The translations under genes were made by a program, and so were the position numbers. The notes beneath the pieces were generated by a model that saw nothing but the letters and a program-made list of their open reading frames with translations, was not told the DNA's origin and made no database searches. From Clostridia bacterium (GTDB taxonomy: Bacteria > Bacillota > Clostridia > Oscillospirales > Acutalibacteraceae), in assembly GCA_017465465.1 (NCBI GenBank), contig JAFTWE010000002.1, forward strand, positions 62,001 through 126,000: a DNA stretch of 64,000 nucleotides. The letters run 5' to 3'. This document shows, piece after piece, positions 53,607 through 61,786 of the stretch. The stretch's first letter is position 1. Every line of letters begins with the position of its first letter.

Positions 53607-54560
53607 ATGAAAAATTATAATCATACAATAATGGTTATGGATAAGCTTGAATTTCCTGCCGAGGCTAAAGAGGCAATCATAAAAGCCGAGGAGAAAATTC
53701 TCAAAGACGAAAAAGCAAATAAAATTTATGAGTCAATGTACAGAGCTTATTGGCTTAAAAAGAAGAATTTCGGTGAGTTTGAAGATAAGGTTAAGGCTCT
53801 TGCTGAGTTAATTGACGAAAGTTCTTATACCGTTAATCTTGTGCTTCTTCTCAACTGCACAAAGCCCTTGCTTGCTCAATACAAAAAAGAGGGAATCAGC
53901 GAAGATATTTATTGGAACACAATCGTTGACCTTAAAGTAAAAATGCTTGAATGCAAAGAAAATTACGATGTTTACGGCACTTTTGTAGAGGGCTGGTTCA
54001 GAGCTTTCTATACCCTTGAGCGTTTCGGTATCGGCAGACTTCAATATGAGCTCAGCGATTTTTGCGAAGAGAGCTATTATGAGCACGGTATCACTCTTAA
54101 AGACAGTGAATTTGTTTTAGGTATGCATATTCCGTCACATCTCGGCGCACTTACTTATGAAGCAAGACTTGACTCTTACAAAAAAGCTTACACTTTCTTT
54201 AAGGATAAATATTTTAAAGACAAACCAATGGTTGTTTGCTGCGGCTCATGGCTTCTTTACCCGGATAATCTCAATATTCTTCCCGAAAACTCAAATGTAA
54301 GCGACTTTTTGCTCGACTTTGAACCTCTGGACATCACAAGAACTTATGATTTTGGTGACGGTTGGAGAATTTTCGGCGTGCAGAATAACGGCAAGCCCGT
54401 GTCTGAACTTCCGAGAAAAACAAGCATGCAGCGCGCCTATGCCGAATGGTTTGAAAAGGGCAAAAAGGCAGGCCACGCATATTGTATTTTGATTTTTGAC
54501 GGTGAAAAGCTCCTCACCAGAAACACAAGAGAAGAATACAAAGAAAAATTCGGCTATTAA
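53607..54560 (+). CDS. Acyltransferase-domain protein (NAT_N/GNAT_C-like)
   Basis: A 317-residue cytosolic protein resembling the two-domain NAT_N/GNAT_C acyltransferases that are often next to glycosidase genes in gut Firmicutes. The first 130 residues are helical; the second part has LGMHIPSHLGALTYEA and CCGSWLLYPDNL, typical of the family. No biochemical function is known for certain. The ATG at 53607 follows GAGGTG and is preferred to an upstream GTG. Own promoter and terminator. Confidence 0.72.
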   Translation: MKNYNHTIMVMDKLEFPAEAKEAIIKAEEKILKDEKANKIYESMYRAYWLKKKNFGEFEDKVKALAELIDESSYTVNLVLLLNCTKPLLAQYKKEGISEDIYWNTIVDLKVKMLECKENYDVYGTFVEGWFRAFYTLERFGIGRLQYELSDFCEESYYEHGITLKDSEFVLGMHIPSHLGALTYEARLDSYKKAYTFFKDKYFKDKPMVVCCGSWLLYPDNLNILPENSNVSDFLLDFEPLDITRTYDFGDGWRIFGVQNNGKPVSELPRKTSMQRAYAEWFEKGKKAGHAYCILIFDGEKLLTRNTREEYKEKFGY

Positions 54561-54570
54561 AATAAAAAAT

Positions 54571-54608
54571 CGCTCGATATGCTTCGGCATTATCGGGCGT
54601 TATTTTTT
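54571..54608 (+). terminator. Terminator after the acyltransferase-like gene
   Basis: A stem of about 12 bp with a one-base bulge and TTCG loop (CGCTCGATATGC-TTCG-GCATTATCGGGCG), then TTATTTTTTG. Confidence 0.83.
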
Positions 54609-54630
54609 GAAGTATCACAAAATGCAGATA

Positions 54631-55023
54631 AAAATGAAATGACCCTTGACTGAGATGTTTCTTTACACATCGTTTCACAGTCAAGGGTCATTTCTGTTCG
54701 CTCTTGTTATCTAACATCATTTTGTGTACCTCTCTTTCTTAATCTGGAAGGGGGACTTTAATAACTTTGAACCTTTTTGACTTTAAATGTTTTTTACAGC
54801 CTTAAATATTTGCCATTTACATCTAAAATCTATTCATAATTATTAAAGTGTTTTCGGCTCGTTATAACTTAAAATTCTTTTGACTTTACTTAAACTCTTT
54901 CTCTCTGCTCTCGCTTTGAGCAACGGTTAAACAACTGTGGGTTTGAAGTGTAATAATCATTTTTTGATTTTAAGTTGAGCCTTTGGTTTTACCTTTTCAT
55001 TGGTATCACCTGTTCCTTTCTGT
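54631..55023 (-). ncRNA. Candidate ~390-nt non-coding transcript with promoter and terminator
   Basis: A gene-free stretch that looks like a complete minus-strand unit. A strong promoter (55030-55058) starts near 55023, and a long hairpin at 54636-54694 (17-bp perfect arms GAAATGACCCTTGACTG / CAGTCAAGGGTCATTTC with an inner ATGT/ACAT stem) then TCATTTTTATC ends it. A 10-bp inverted repeat ACTTTAATAA / TTATTAAAGT (about 54757-54848) gives internal structure. Only tiny frames occur, among them a three-codon ATG-AAA-AGG-TAA after AAAGGAACAGG and a 10-residue one after AGAGAGGT (start near 54715). No tmRNA, RNase P or SRP hallmark is seen. Confidence 0.5.
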
Positions 55024-55029
55024 GTCTAT

Positions 55030-55058
55030 AATATAACACACTTCAACCCCATTTTCAA
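55030..55058 (-). promoter_or_regulatory. Promoter of the candidate non-coding transcript
   Basis: Minus strand TTGAAA (55053-55058), 17-bp spacer, TATATT (55030-55035). Confidence 0.78.
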
Positions 55059-55133
55059 TCCGCAAAAATTCATAAACTTAAAGCCTCTGAATTATGCAAA
55101 ACACAGAAATATATCAAGGTGGCTAATTTTTTA

Positions 55134-55162
55134 TTGACTATTGATTTTTCTTGTGATATAGT
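55134..55162 (+). promoter_or_regulatory. Stable-RNA-type promoter with no gene behind it
   Basis: TTGACT (55134-55139), 17-bp spacer ending TTTTTCTTGTGA, TATAGT (55157-55162) with extended TG. It is nearly the same in its downstream half as the 5S and tRNA promoters in this window. A terminator follows within about ten bases of the start site. Confidence 0.83.
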
Positions 55163-55168
55163 TAAAGT

Positions 55169-55210
55169 GTTGGGGCAGTCTTGCAGGTGTGTAAGGCTGC
55201 CCGTTTTATT
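55169..55210 (+). ncRNA. Candidate very short RNA (~40 nt) ending in a terminator
   Basis: Transcription from 55134-55162 would begin near 55169 and run straight into GGGCAGTCTT-GCAGGTGTGT-AAGGCTGCCC (55173-55202, ten pairs with one wobble) followed by GTTTTATT. The product would be about 40 nt. It could be a small RNA, an attenuator for the gene at 55292, or the remains of a stable-RNA locus from which the RNA gene was lost. Confidence 0.5.
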
Positions 55211-55231
55211 TGAGGTTTGCTAATTTATGTG

Positions 55232-55260
55232 TTGATAAAAAATTCTTGCCGTGATATACT
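55232..55260 (+). promoter_or_regulatory. Promoter of the S26 peptidase/nucleotidyltransferase pair
   Basis: TTGATA (55232-55237), 17-bp spacer, TATACT (55255-55260). It lies after the short-RNA terminator, so the pair has its own start. Confidence 0.78.
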
Positions 55261-55291
55261 CAAAAGCAGATAAAAATCAAAGGACAGTTTT

Positions 55292-55750
55292 ATGGAAAAA
55301 TTAACCTTAACTTCAACTGAGCTTGCGGATACAATTAAAGATGTGATTAAAACCGGCGGAAGCTTCCCTCTTGAAGTGACGGGAACGAGTATGAGGCCTT
55401 TTTTTATTCAGGGGAGAGATACCGTATGGCTTCGCCGATGTGAGCAGTCAGATTTTAAAAAAGGTGCAATTCTCCTTTTTGAGCGCAGAGATAAAACCCT
55501 TGTTCTTCACAGGGTGAGAGAGGTTTTGCCCCAAGGTGAGCTGCTTATGAACGGTGACGGTCAGACTTGGTGTGAAAAAATTGCACCTTCTCAGGTGCTT
55601 GCTGTTGTGGGTGAAATTGAGCGAAACGGCAAAAAGCTCAGGTGCGACACGCCGTTTAATAATATAAAGGTTTCACTTTGGCGGGGAGCCATGCCTGCCA
55701 GATACTATATTTTAAAGCTTTGGAAAATGTTTAACGGAGAAAGAAAATGA
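55292..55750 (+). CDS. S24/S26-family peptidase-like protein
   Basis: A 152-residue signal-peptidase-fold protein. The Ser motif is GTSMRPF (about 34-40), and the second catalytic position reads VLHRV, a His as in SipW/ER-type peptidases rather than Lys. NGDGQTWCE is the later family box. Unlike true signal peptidases it has no N-terminal membrane helix, so it may cleave or bind a cytosolic or membrane-near partner. It is coupled to the next gene by a four-base overlap. Such pairs often lie in exopolysaccharide or modified-peptide loci. Confidence 0.78.
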   Translation: MEKLTLTSTELADTIKDVIKTGGSFPLEVTGTSMRPFFIQGRDTVWLRRCEQSDFKKGAILLFERRDKTLVLHRVREVLPQGELLMNGDGQTWCEKIAPSQVLAVVGEIERNGKKLRCDTPFNNIKVSLWRGAMPARYYILKLWKMFNGERK

Positions 55751-56913
55751 CTGAAACGGCTGAAATCATAATGAGGCTCATCGGCAGTGAAGTGTGCGGA
55801 AACACTCTTTCAATGCCGAAAGGGGTTGTTGTTACAGACGAGCTTTTGTCGCAGATTTTTGAATTGACAAGGGCTCACGATGTTGCGCACCTTATCGGGT
55901 CTGCATTGATGAATAATAACCTACTTTTGGGGAGTGCTTTTGAAAGCGCTTTCCGCGAGCAGGTTTACAATGCCGTTTTAAAAAGTGAAAAGCAAAGCTT
56001 TGCTTTTGAAAAAATCTGCAAAGCTTTTGAAGCAGAAAAAATTCCGTATATTCCCCTCAAGGGCGCAGTTATCAGGGAGCTTTACCCTGAACCATGGATG
56101 AGAACAAGCTGTGATATTGACATCCTCATTCATAAAGAGGATTTGAAAAAGGCAAGTGAAATGCTTTCTGACTCCCTCGGTTTTATTCAAAAAAACGAAG
56201 GCAGGCACGATGTGTCTTTTGTAAATGATGAAAATATTTGTGTTGAGCTTCATTTCAGCCTTATTGAAAAAGAGAAGTCAGATTCTTCTGCTAAGATTCT
56301 CGATAAAATCTGGGACTATTCAACCCCTGCCCAAAACGGCGGCTGCAGATATAAAATCAGCGATGAGATGCTTTATTTTTATCACATCGCTCACATGGCA
56401 AAGCATTTTGAAAACGGCGGATGCGGAGTGCGCCCCTTTATTGACCTTTGGCTTATGGAAAACAGCAAGAATTATAACACCGATGAAACGGCAAAGCTTC
56501 TGAAAGAGGGCAGACTTCTTAAGTTCGCAGAATATGCAAAAAAACTCAGTGAAGTCTGGTTTTCGCAAAGAGAGCACAATGAAATAACGCTTTTGATGGA
56601 AGAATTTGTGCTCGACGGCGGTTGCTTCGGCTCGGTGAAAACGAGAACGGCATCAGCTGAGCAAAACAACGGCGGCAAGGGGAAATATGTTTTATCCCGA
56701 GTGTTTGTGCCCTATGATTTTTTAAAAAGCCAATATCCGATTTTAAAAAGGTATAAAATATTAACTCCGATTTTTGAAATTTACAGATTGTTTGCTTTGG
56801 CTTTTGGCAACAAAAAGAATTTCCGCAAAAGGTATATGAATAATTTAAAAAATATACCTGATGAAAGCACCAAAAAAACAGCCTTGCTTTTTGAAAGCCT
56901 CGGACTGAAATAA
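55747..56913 (+). CDS. Nucleotidyltransferase-family protein (NTP_transf_5)
   Basis: A 388-residue protein of the uncharacterised nucleotidyltransferase family PF14907. Hallmarks: PLKGAVIRELYP followed by S-x-D-I-D-I-L (metal Asp pair in CDIDILIH), and a later ELHF. The middle is helical and the C-terminus basic. Family members occur next to S24/S26-type and PqqD proteins in peptide- or polysaccharide-related clusters; PqqD is not seen here. Overlaps the S26-like gene. Confidence 0.83.
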   Translation: MTETAEIIMRLIGSEVCGNTLSMPKGVVVTDELLSQIFELTRAHDVAHLIGSALMNNNLLLGSAFESAFREQVYNAVLKSEKQSFAFEKICKAFEAEKIPYIPLKGAVIRELYPEPWMRTSCDIDILIHKEDLKKASEMLSDSLGFIQKNEGRHDVSFVNDENICVELHFSLIEKEKSDSSAKILDKIWDYSTPAQNGGCRYKISDEMLYFYHIAHMAKHFENGGCGVRPFIDLWLMENSKNYNTDETAKLLKEGRLLKFAEYAKKLSEVWFSQREHNEITLLMEEFVLDGGCFGSVKTRTASAEQNNGGKGKYVLSRVFVPYDFLKSQYPILKRYKILTPIFEIYRLFALAFGNKKNFRKRYMNNLKNIPDESTKKTALLFESLGLK

Positions 56914-56917
56914 AATG

Positions 56918-56947
56918 AGCTTCGGACTGAAAAGCCCGAAGCTTTTT
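56918..56947. terminator. Bidirectional terminator
   Basis: AGCTTCGG ... CCGAAGCT then TTTT, between the nucleotidyltransferase and phosphodiesterase genes; it runs into the last codons of the minus-strand gene. Confidence 0.82.
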
Positions 56948-58049
56948 ATGTTTCAACGGCAATGAATGGAACGGTCATTTCTTCTTTGGTAAGCCCTGCG
57001 TGAACGCCGATAAATTCACGCTCTTCCCGCTTTATATAAATGGATTTATTACCCGTTGCAACTGCGAAAAAGTCACCGATAAAATCTGAAGCTTTGTGGT
57101 GAGATGTTCCGTTACCCAATAATTTTTCGTTAAAAACTTCATCTTTTGTCATCAGCCTGAAGTCTTTGCCGAAAAGCCTGTTAAAAAGTTCTTTGAATTC
57201 TTCTTTTTTGCTTTCTTTAACAAAAAAGCTCAATGCTCTTGGCTCAACTGACGGAGGAACTTTAAGCAAAGCTGAAATTTCGGGGTAGTCTTCAAGATAA
57301 ATGCTTTCTCCGTCGCAATGCCCATGGTCTGCAGTTATAATTATAAGTGAATTCTTTAATTTACCGCAAAGCTTTTCTACTTCGCTATTGATGTGTAAAA
57401 TCTCTTTATGAGCTTCCTTGCTTGTTACTCCGTAGGCGTGCATTGTCTTGTCGGGCTGATGCCAATATGTGTAGATATATTTTTTCTTTCTCTTTTTTGA
57501 GAGCTTATACACATCTTTGCAAATATCTCGAACACTTTTTGAATGAAATTTTGTAAAAGGTGAAACAGCAAATGCACTGTTTTTGCCGTTGATTTCTTTG
57601 ATTCTGTCGAAAATATTTTTATACGGAATATATTTTTGCGCAACATTGTAGTCTGCCGCAGGTGAGCCGTCCTTTTGTAAAGTGTTGCGAAAAACAGCTA
57701 CATTTTCACCTATTTCTTTAAAGTATAAATCCCACCCAAGCCAGGCTGTTTCGGCAGGAGAATAGCCGCTTTCAATCGTGGTTGTGGCGGCAACAGTAGT
57801 TGACGGAAAAACTGAAGAAATAGGGCAAAGAAAATGCTTTCTCAAAAATGAGTTTTCGTCAAGGTGCTTTTCAATAATCGAAACTCCCATTCCATCAAAG
57901 AGCATAACTACAATATTTTTGTAGTTTTTGTTCAGTAATGCATCAAATTCGGGCAATGTTTTATGTTGGCAGTCTTTAACACCAAAGTGGTTCAAAACAG
58001 ACGAAGCGATTGATAAAATGCTTCTGTCATAATTGGGATATGTAATCAT
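56946..58049 (-). CDS. Alkaline-phosphatase-superfamily phosphodiesterase (NPP-like)
   Basis: A 367-residue cytosolic protein of the nucleotide pyrophosphatase/phosphodiesterase group. Metal and nucleophile sites: LFDGMG with Asp, VFPSTTVAATTT with the Thr nucleophile and ITADHGHCDG with the Asp-His pair. No signal peptide. Such enzymes cut phosphodiesters in nucleotides or phospholipids or take phosphate from glycans. It starts four bases after the methyltransferase gene stops and has GGAG before the ATG. Confidence 0.87.
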   Translation of the reverse strand: MITYPNYDRSILSIASSVLNHFGVKDCQHKTLPEFDALLNKNYKNIVVMLFDGMGVSIIEKHLDENSFLRKHFLCPISSVFPSTTVAATTTIESGYSPAETAWLGWDLYFKEIGENVAVFRNTLQKDGSPAADYNVAQKYIPYKNIFDRIKEINGKNSAFAVSPFTKFHSKSVRDICKDVYKLSKKRKKKYIYTYWHQPDKTMHAYGVTSKEAHKEILHINSEVEKLCGKLKNSLIIITADHGHCDGESIYLEDYPEISALLKVPPSVEPRALSFFVKESKKEEFKELFNRLFGKDFRLMTKDEVFNEKLLGNGTSHHKASDFIGDFFAVATGNKSIYIKREEREFIGVHAGLTKEEMTVPFIAVET

Positions 58050-58053
58050 AATT

Positions 58054-58890
58054 TTACTCCTTTCTCAATACATCAAGCGTGTGGTGTGAAAGACCGATTA
58101 AATCCTGCCTTTCACAGGTCTTAAAATGGTATTTTAAATAAAGCTCGTATGTTTCTTTATCCATTTTGTCTATTGCTTCACTAATATGAAGGGCGTAACC
58201 GTCGGTTGCAACAAAGTGAAGCCTTTCTGCTTTTAGCTCCTGAGTCAGCTCAAATATTTCATCTTTAATATAGAGCTTAAAAATTCCGTGGGGAGGGAAA
58301 TATGTTTCAAATGTTTCGGTTTTGATAAGACCGTCATCAATACATTGCTGTACCTTATTCTTTTTGAAAATTCCTGTTAAAACAGAGGGGTCAACCATAC
58401 AGTATGCAACAAAAACAAAACCACCGCTTTTAGTTATTCTCATTGCTTCCGAAAGAGCCTTTTTCTGCTCTTCAACCTCATACAAATGATACATCGGGCC
58501 TAACAAAAGCGTTATATCATAGCTGTTGTCAGGGTAGGAGGAAAGGTCAACGGCATTGCCCTGATTGATAGTAACTTTTTCAAAGGGCTTGGTTTTTGCT
58601 TTGAAAATCTCAATATTATGTTCAACGAGCTCAACTGCGTTAACCTCAAAGCCCTTTTGAGCAAAATAGTGCGAATATCTGCCGGTGGCGGCGCCGATTT
58701 CTATAATTTTCATTCCGTCTTTGAGATATTTCTCAATATATTTTACCGTGGTCAGAAATTCAATTCTGCCGTGCTTAGATAAAAGACGGGAATCCTCATC
58801 AATTCGGTTATAGAAATCCACAAGGTGGTCACCTGTTTTTGCAGGTTGCTTTTTGAAAATTTTTCTTTTAAAAAAATCAAATAATTTCAT
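58054..58890 (-). CDS. Class I SAM-dependent methyltransferase
   Basis: A 278-residue class I methyltransferase. Motif I is IIEIGAATGRYSHY, with later NAVELVEHN (motif II acid), and DITLLLGPMYHLYE as the D/LLLGP block. The substrate is unknown. It is first of an operon with the phosphodiesterase; before it lie a hairpin terminator (58905-58948), a possible short peptide (58971-59081) and a promoter (59111-59139). It is therefore probably regulated by attenuation. GGAGAG precedes the ATG. Confidence 0.87.
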   Translation of the reverse strand: MKLFDFFKRKIFKKQPAKTGDHLVDFYNRIDEDSRLLSKHGRIEFLTTVKYIEKYLKDGMKIIEIGAATGRYSHYFAQKGFEVNAVELVEHNIEIFKAKTKPFEKVTINQGNAVDLSSYPDNSYDITLLLGPMYHLYEVEEQKKALSEAMRITKSGGFVFVAYCMVDPSVLTGIFKKNKVQQCIDDGLIKTETFETYFPPHGIFKLYIKDEIFELTQELKAERLHFVATDGYALHISEAIDKMDKETYELYLKYHFKTCERQDLIGLSHHTLDVLRKE

Positions 58891-58904
58891 AAAATCTCTC
58901 CTTA

Positions 58905-58948
58905 TATAAAAATAAACGGTGTAAGTTTCTGCAGCAACTTACACCGTT
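58905..58948 (-). terminator. Attenuator-like terminator before the methyltransferase gene
   Basis: Minus strand AACGGTGTAAGTT-GCTGCAGA-AACTTACACCGTT, a perfect 13-bp stem followed by TATTTTTA, only about 15 bases before the methyltransferase start. The leader from the promoter at 59111 is about 210 bases. Confidence 0.85.
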
Positions 58949-58970
58949 ATAAACATCAGGAAATAAAATT

Positions 58971-59081
58971 TTATCTATCCCAAAATGAATACAGAGGTAT
59001 AAGCCTGCAAGATGACTGATAATCATACTGTGCAAGCCAGAGCATAGCCATATCATATTTTTTAGAAAGATATGTGTTCAA
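58971..59081 (-). CDS. Candidate 36-residue leader peptide
   Basis: A small frame with TTG start at 59081, AGAGGT eight bases before and a stop at 58971-58973, between the promoter at 59111-59139 and the terminator at 58905-58948. The product begins MNTYLSKKYDMAM and ends LYSFWDR; five Tyr, two Trp and one Cys make it aromatic-rich. It could be a leader peptide whose translation decides whether the terminator forms, or a small peptide in its own right. No family recognised. The weak point is the TTG start and small size. Confidence 0.45.
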   Translation of the reverse strand: MNTYLSKKYDMAMLWLAQYDYQSSCRLIPLYSFWDR

Positions 59082-59110
59082 ATCTCGTTACCTCTTTTTG
59101 ATTTTTTGGT

Positions 59111-59139
59111 AATATAACACTTTGAAATTCTTTTGTCAA
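59111..59139 (-). promoter_or_regulatory. Promoter of the leader peptide/methyltransferase unit
   Basis: Minus strand TTGACA (59134-59139), 17-bp spacer, TATATT (59111-59116). Confidence 0.87.
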
Positions 59140-59142
59140 GCT

Positions 59143-60234
59143 TTATTTTAAAAGATTGATTAAAAGAATGATTATTGCAACAGCGGCAGGCAGGGCGAGG
59201 ATTTTAATTGCTCTGTAAAATGCTTCATACACATTTGTGGGCATAAGCTGATAAAATGCAAACCAAAACTTTTCTTTTACCTTTTTGCCGACCAAATCTC
59301 TGTATCGCAAATCGTAGGTTTCAAATGTGCCGTCAGCGTTCAGGTTAATCATACGCACTCCGCGGTCAAGCCCCGGGCCGTAAACATGAAAGCCTGCACC
59401 CTGGGTGTAGCCAACATCAATGCCGCGCACCTTGCCGTTAAATGAATTTATGTGGTCGTGACCGAAGTAAATGCCTACAACATCACCCTTTTCTGCCATA
59501 GCGTCAAACTGACCGCCGTTTTCCATCGGGTCGGCAGGGGATTCTTTCATAAATCCTTTGGCGTTAACCTTATCTTTATCAAGAACATACCACTTGCCTG
59601 CGTGATTTCTGAAGCCCTGCACCGCACTCTTGGCGCCGCGCTTAACCTCCTGCAAAAGCTCAATCACTTCGGGAACGGGAATATGCTGAATAACGATTGA
59701 GGGAATCACCTTTCCGCACTTTTCTTCATATTCATCACGGACTTTTCTGTACCAGTCAAGCTGACTCTGATGAACATGGTCGTAGCCGATTTTAAGGCTT
59801 GTGTGGCTGTCAATGCAATAAAGCAAAAATTTGATTTCACCGTTCATTGCAATTTCAATTACGTGGTTGCCGCAACCGTCAACACCCTCTGCGCTGTCAC
59901 CGACAAAGCCGGGGATAGTTTTGTAAATTTCAAGCTGACCTTCGTTAGAAACACCGACCTGCCTGTCGTGATTGCCGAAGCAGATTGTAAAAGGAATTCC
60001 TTTTGAATGAGCAGGCTCGGTGAGCTTATATAAAACATCGCGAACTGTCTTTTTGTTACCCTTAAAGCTTGCAATGTTCCAAATCTGGTCGCCTGAATAT
60101 ACAACCAAATCGGGCTTTTCTTTTTCAATAGCGGCATTGAGAAGAGCAAGGGTGTCGGGGCTTACATTTTTGCCCTCCTGAGTGTCTGCCACTTGCATAA
60201 TTTTAAATTGAGAATTTTTAAATTTTAACTGCAT
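59143..60234 (-). CDS. Metallophosphoesterase with C-terminal membrane anchor
   Basis: A 363-residue calcineurin-type phosphoesterase. Blocks: MQVADTQEG (a D-x-Q instead of D-x-H), VVYSGDQIW, CFGNHDRQ, IVIQHIPVPE and YFGHDHINSF. One C-terminal helix (about 342-361, ALPAAVAIIILLINLL) anchors it; no N-terminal signal, so the catalytic part is probably cytosolic. It starts 15 bases after the sugar symporter gene and may handle a sugar phosphate or phosphodiester linked to that substrate. Confidence 0.87.
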   Translation of the reverse strand: MQLKFKNSQFKIMQVADTQEGKNVSPDTLALLNAAIEKEKPDLVVYSGDQIWNIASFKGNKKTVRDVLYKLTEPAHSKGIPFTICFGNHDRQVGVSNEGQLEIYKTIPGFVGDSAEGVDGCGNHVIEIAMNGEIKFLLYCIDSHTSLKIGYDHVHQSQLDWYRKVRDEYEEKCGKVIPSIVIQHIPVPEVIELLQEVKRGAKSAVQGFRNHAGKWYVLDKDKVNAKGFMKESPADPMENGGQFDAMAEKGDVVGIYFGHDHINSFNGKVRGIDVGYTQGAGFHVYGPGLDRGVRMINLNADGTFETYDLRYRDLVGKKVKEKFWFAFYQLMPTNVYEAFYRAIKILALPAAVAIIILLINLLK

Positions 60235-60249
60235 TATAAAACCGCCTTG

Positions 60250-61638
60250 TTACTCAGCTTTTGCTCTTTTTTCTGAAATATAGTCGTGAATTTCATTGCG
60301 AAGCTCGCCGTGGATTTTGAACTTGGCTTTGAAAATAATAAGTGAAATCAAAATCAGAACAGGTGGAACGGCAAAGCAGATAATGCCGATTGCAGACTTT
60401 GTGGAGCTGTTGATAACTCCGCCGAGAATCTGCTCGTTATAATTCATCATACCAAGACCGCCGAAGAGGAAAATTGTCTGAATGGTGTAAGCCATTTTCT
60501 GCAAAAATCCCTTCATTGAGAAGGTTATGCTTTCATTGCGGGTGCCGTTTTTATATTCGCCGTAGTCAACGATATCTGCAAGGAAAATTGTCTGACCCAC
60601 AAACATTGAGCCGATGCCGATGCTGGCAACGGTGTAGCTCAAATCAAGTGCAATGGTAATTCCCAGCACAGGGCCGAAGATAAACATCATCACATAACCG
60701 ATGATGGCAATGGAAAGTGAAATCTGATAAATTACGCGGTTAGAAAATTTCTTGCTGAGAATGGGGATAACCACAAGTCCGAGTGCCGAGCCAACAGCAC
60801 CGATTGTTGAGAAAAGGCTCTGTGCAGTCGGGTCGCCTAAAACATCGGTGAAATAGTAAACCGCCGTGCCGCTTGTTAAATACCAACCTGCGTTTGAAAT
60901 CATTGCAAAAATCATAAACACAACGAGCTGGTCGTTGCCTGCAATAACTTTAAAAATCTTCTTGAAGCTGAATTTTTCTTCGTTATAAACAACGTGCCTT
61001 TCTTTGGTGGAAAGAACACAGATTAAAGAGAACAGAACCAGCGCAATTCCGCAGATGATTGCCCATTTTGAAAAGCCTGATGCGCTGTAGCCCTTGTCGG
61101 TTGTTTCCATTCCGCTTGAAAGAATGGGGAGAATAATGGGGGTAAGAATGCTGATTAAGCCCTGACCGATACCGCTGAATGTGCGGGCAACGGTTGCAAC
61201 AAGGTTTCTGTCTTTAGGGTCGTTTGTAAAGCTCGGCACCATAGACCAATAGGGAATATCTGCCATGGTGTTTGTCATACCCCAGAGTACATACATAACT
61301 GCTATGTAGATATAAAGCTTTGTTCCGCTCATACCGAAAGAGGTAAATAAAAGGGAAAGCACGATTGCATTTGACATTGCGCCGATTAAAATCCACGGGC
61401 GGTATTTACCCATTTTGGTTTTGGTGGAGTCAACAATAGTGCCCATCATCGGGTCGTTGATACCGTCCCAGATTCTGGCAAGGGGAGTGATTAAAAGCAA
61501 AAATCCCTCAGTCAGACCGAGAACGCTTGAAAGGTAATAAGAAAGGTATGAATAAAACATACCGTAAGAAAGGTCAAGACCTATTGCGCCAACGCCGTAG
61601 CCGAATTTTTCACGCCACGTTGTTTTATAATCGTTCAT
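60250..61638 (-). CDS. GPH-family sugar:cation symporter (MelB-like)
   Basis: A 462-residue transporter of the glycoside-pentoside-hexuronide family with about 12 helices. The ATG at 61638 has GGAGG before it. Typical strings are EKFGYGVGAIGLDLSYG at the start, RIWDGINDPMMG with the cation-site Asp and KTKMGKYRPWI in the loop. It takes up a glycoside with Na+ or H+. It is divergent from the GH151-like gene and in an operon with a phosphoesterase, so it probably brings in the substrate for that glycosidase. Confidence 0.9.
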   Translation of the reverse strand: MNDYKTTWREKFGYGVGAIGLDLSYGMFYSYLSYYLSSVLGLTEGFLLLITPLARIWDGINDPMMGTIVDSTKTKMGKYRPWILIGAMSNAIVLSLLFTSFGMSGTKLYIYIAVMYVLWGMTNTMADIPYWSMVPSFTNDPKDRNLVATVARTFSGIGQGLISILTPIILPILSSGMETTDKGYSASGFSKWAIICGIALVLFSLICVLSTKERHVVYNEEKFSFKKIFKVIAGNDQLVVFMIFAMISNAGWYLTSGTAVYYFTDVLGDPTAQSLFSTIGAVGSALGLVVIPILSKKFSNRVIYQISLSIAIIGYVMMFIFGPVLGITIALDLSYTVASIGIGSMFVGQTIFLADIVDYGEYKNGTRNESITFSMKGFLQKMAYTIQTIFLFGGLGMMNYNEQILGGVINSSTKSAIGIICFAVPPVLILISLIIFKAKFKIHGELRNEIHDYISEKRAKAE

Positions 61639-61728
61639 AATTTTCCTCCTCAAAGGTGATTGATTATAATATAGCATAACAAATTGAAAAACGCAAAATT
61701 ATTTTAAATAAATTGCCGTTTTTTGCGG

Positions 61729-61757
61729 TTGACTTTTATAAGGCAAAAAGATATATT
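61729..61757 (+). promoter_or_regulatory. Promoter of the GH151-like gene
   Basis: TTGACT (61729-61734), 17-bp spacer, TATATT (61752-61757). Confidence 0.8.
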
Positions 61758-61786
61758 AGAAAAGTAAAATGATTGGAGGTTATCCT

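Noticed and set aside
54631..55023. tmRNA, RNase P RNA or SRP RNA
   Set aside because: None of their conserved cores (tag frame with ALAA end, GAGGAAAGTCC-type, GGAAGCAGC-type) could be found.
55134..55210. tRNA gene behind the stable-RNA promoter
   Set aside because: No acceptor stem, anticodon arm or T-arm sequence follows; only a terminator.
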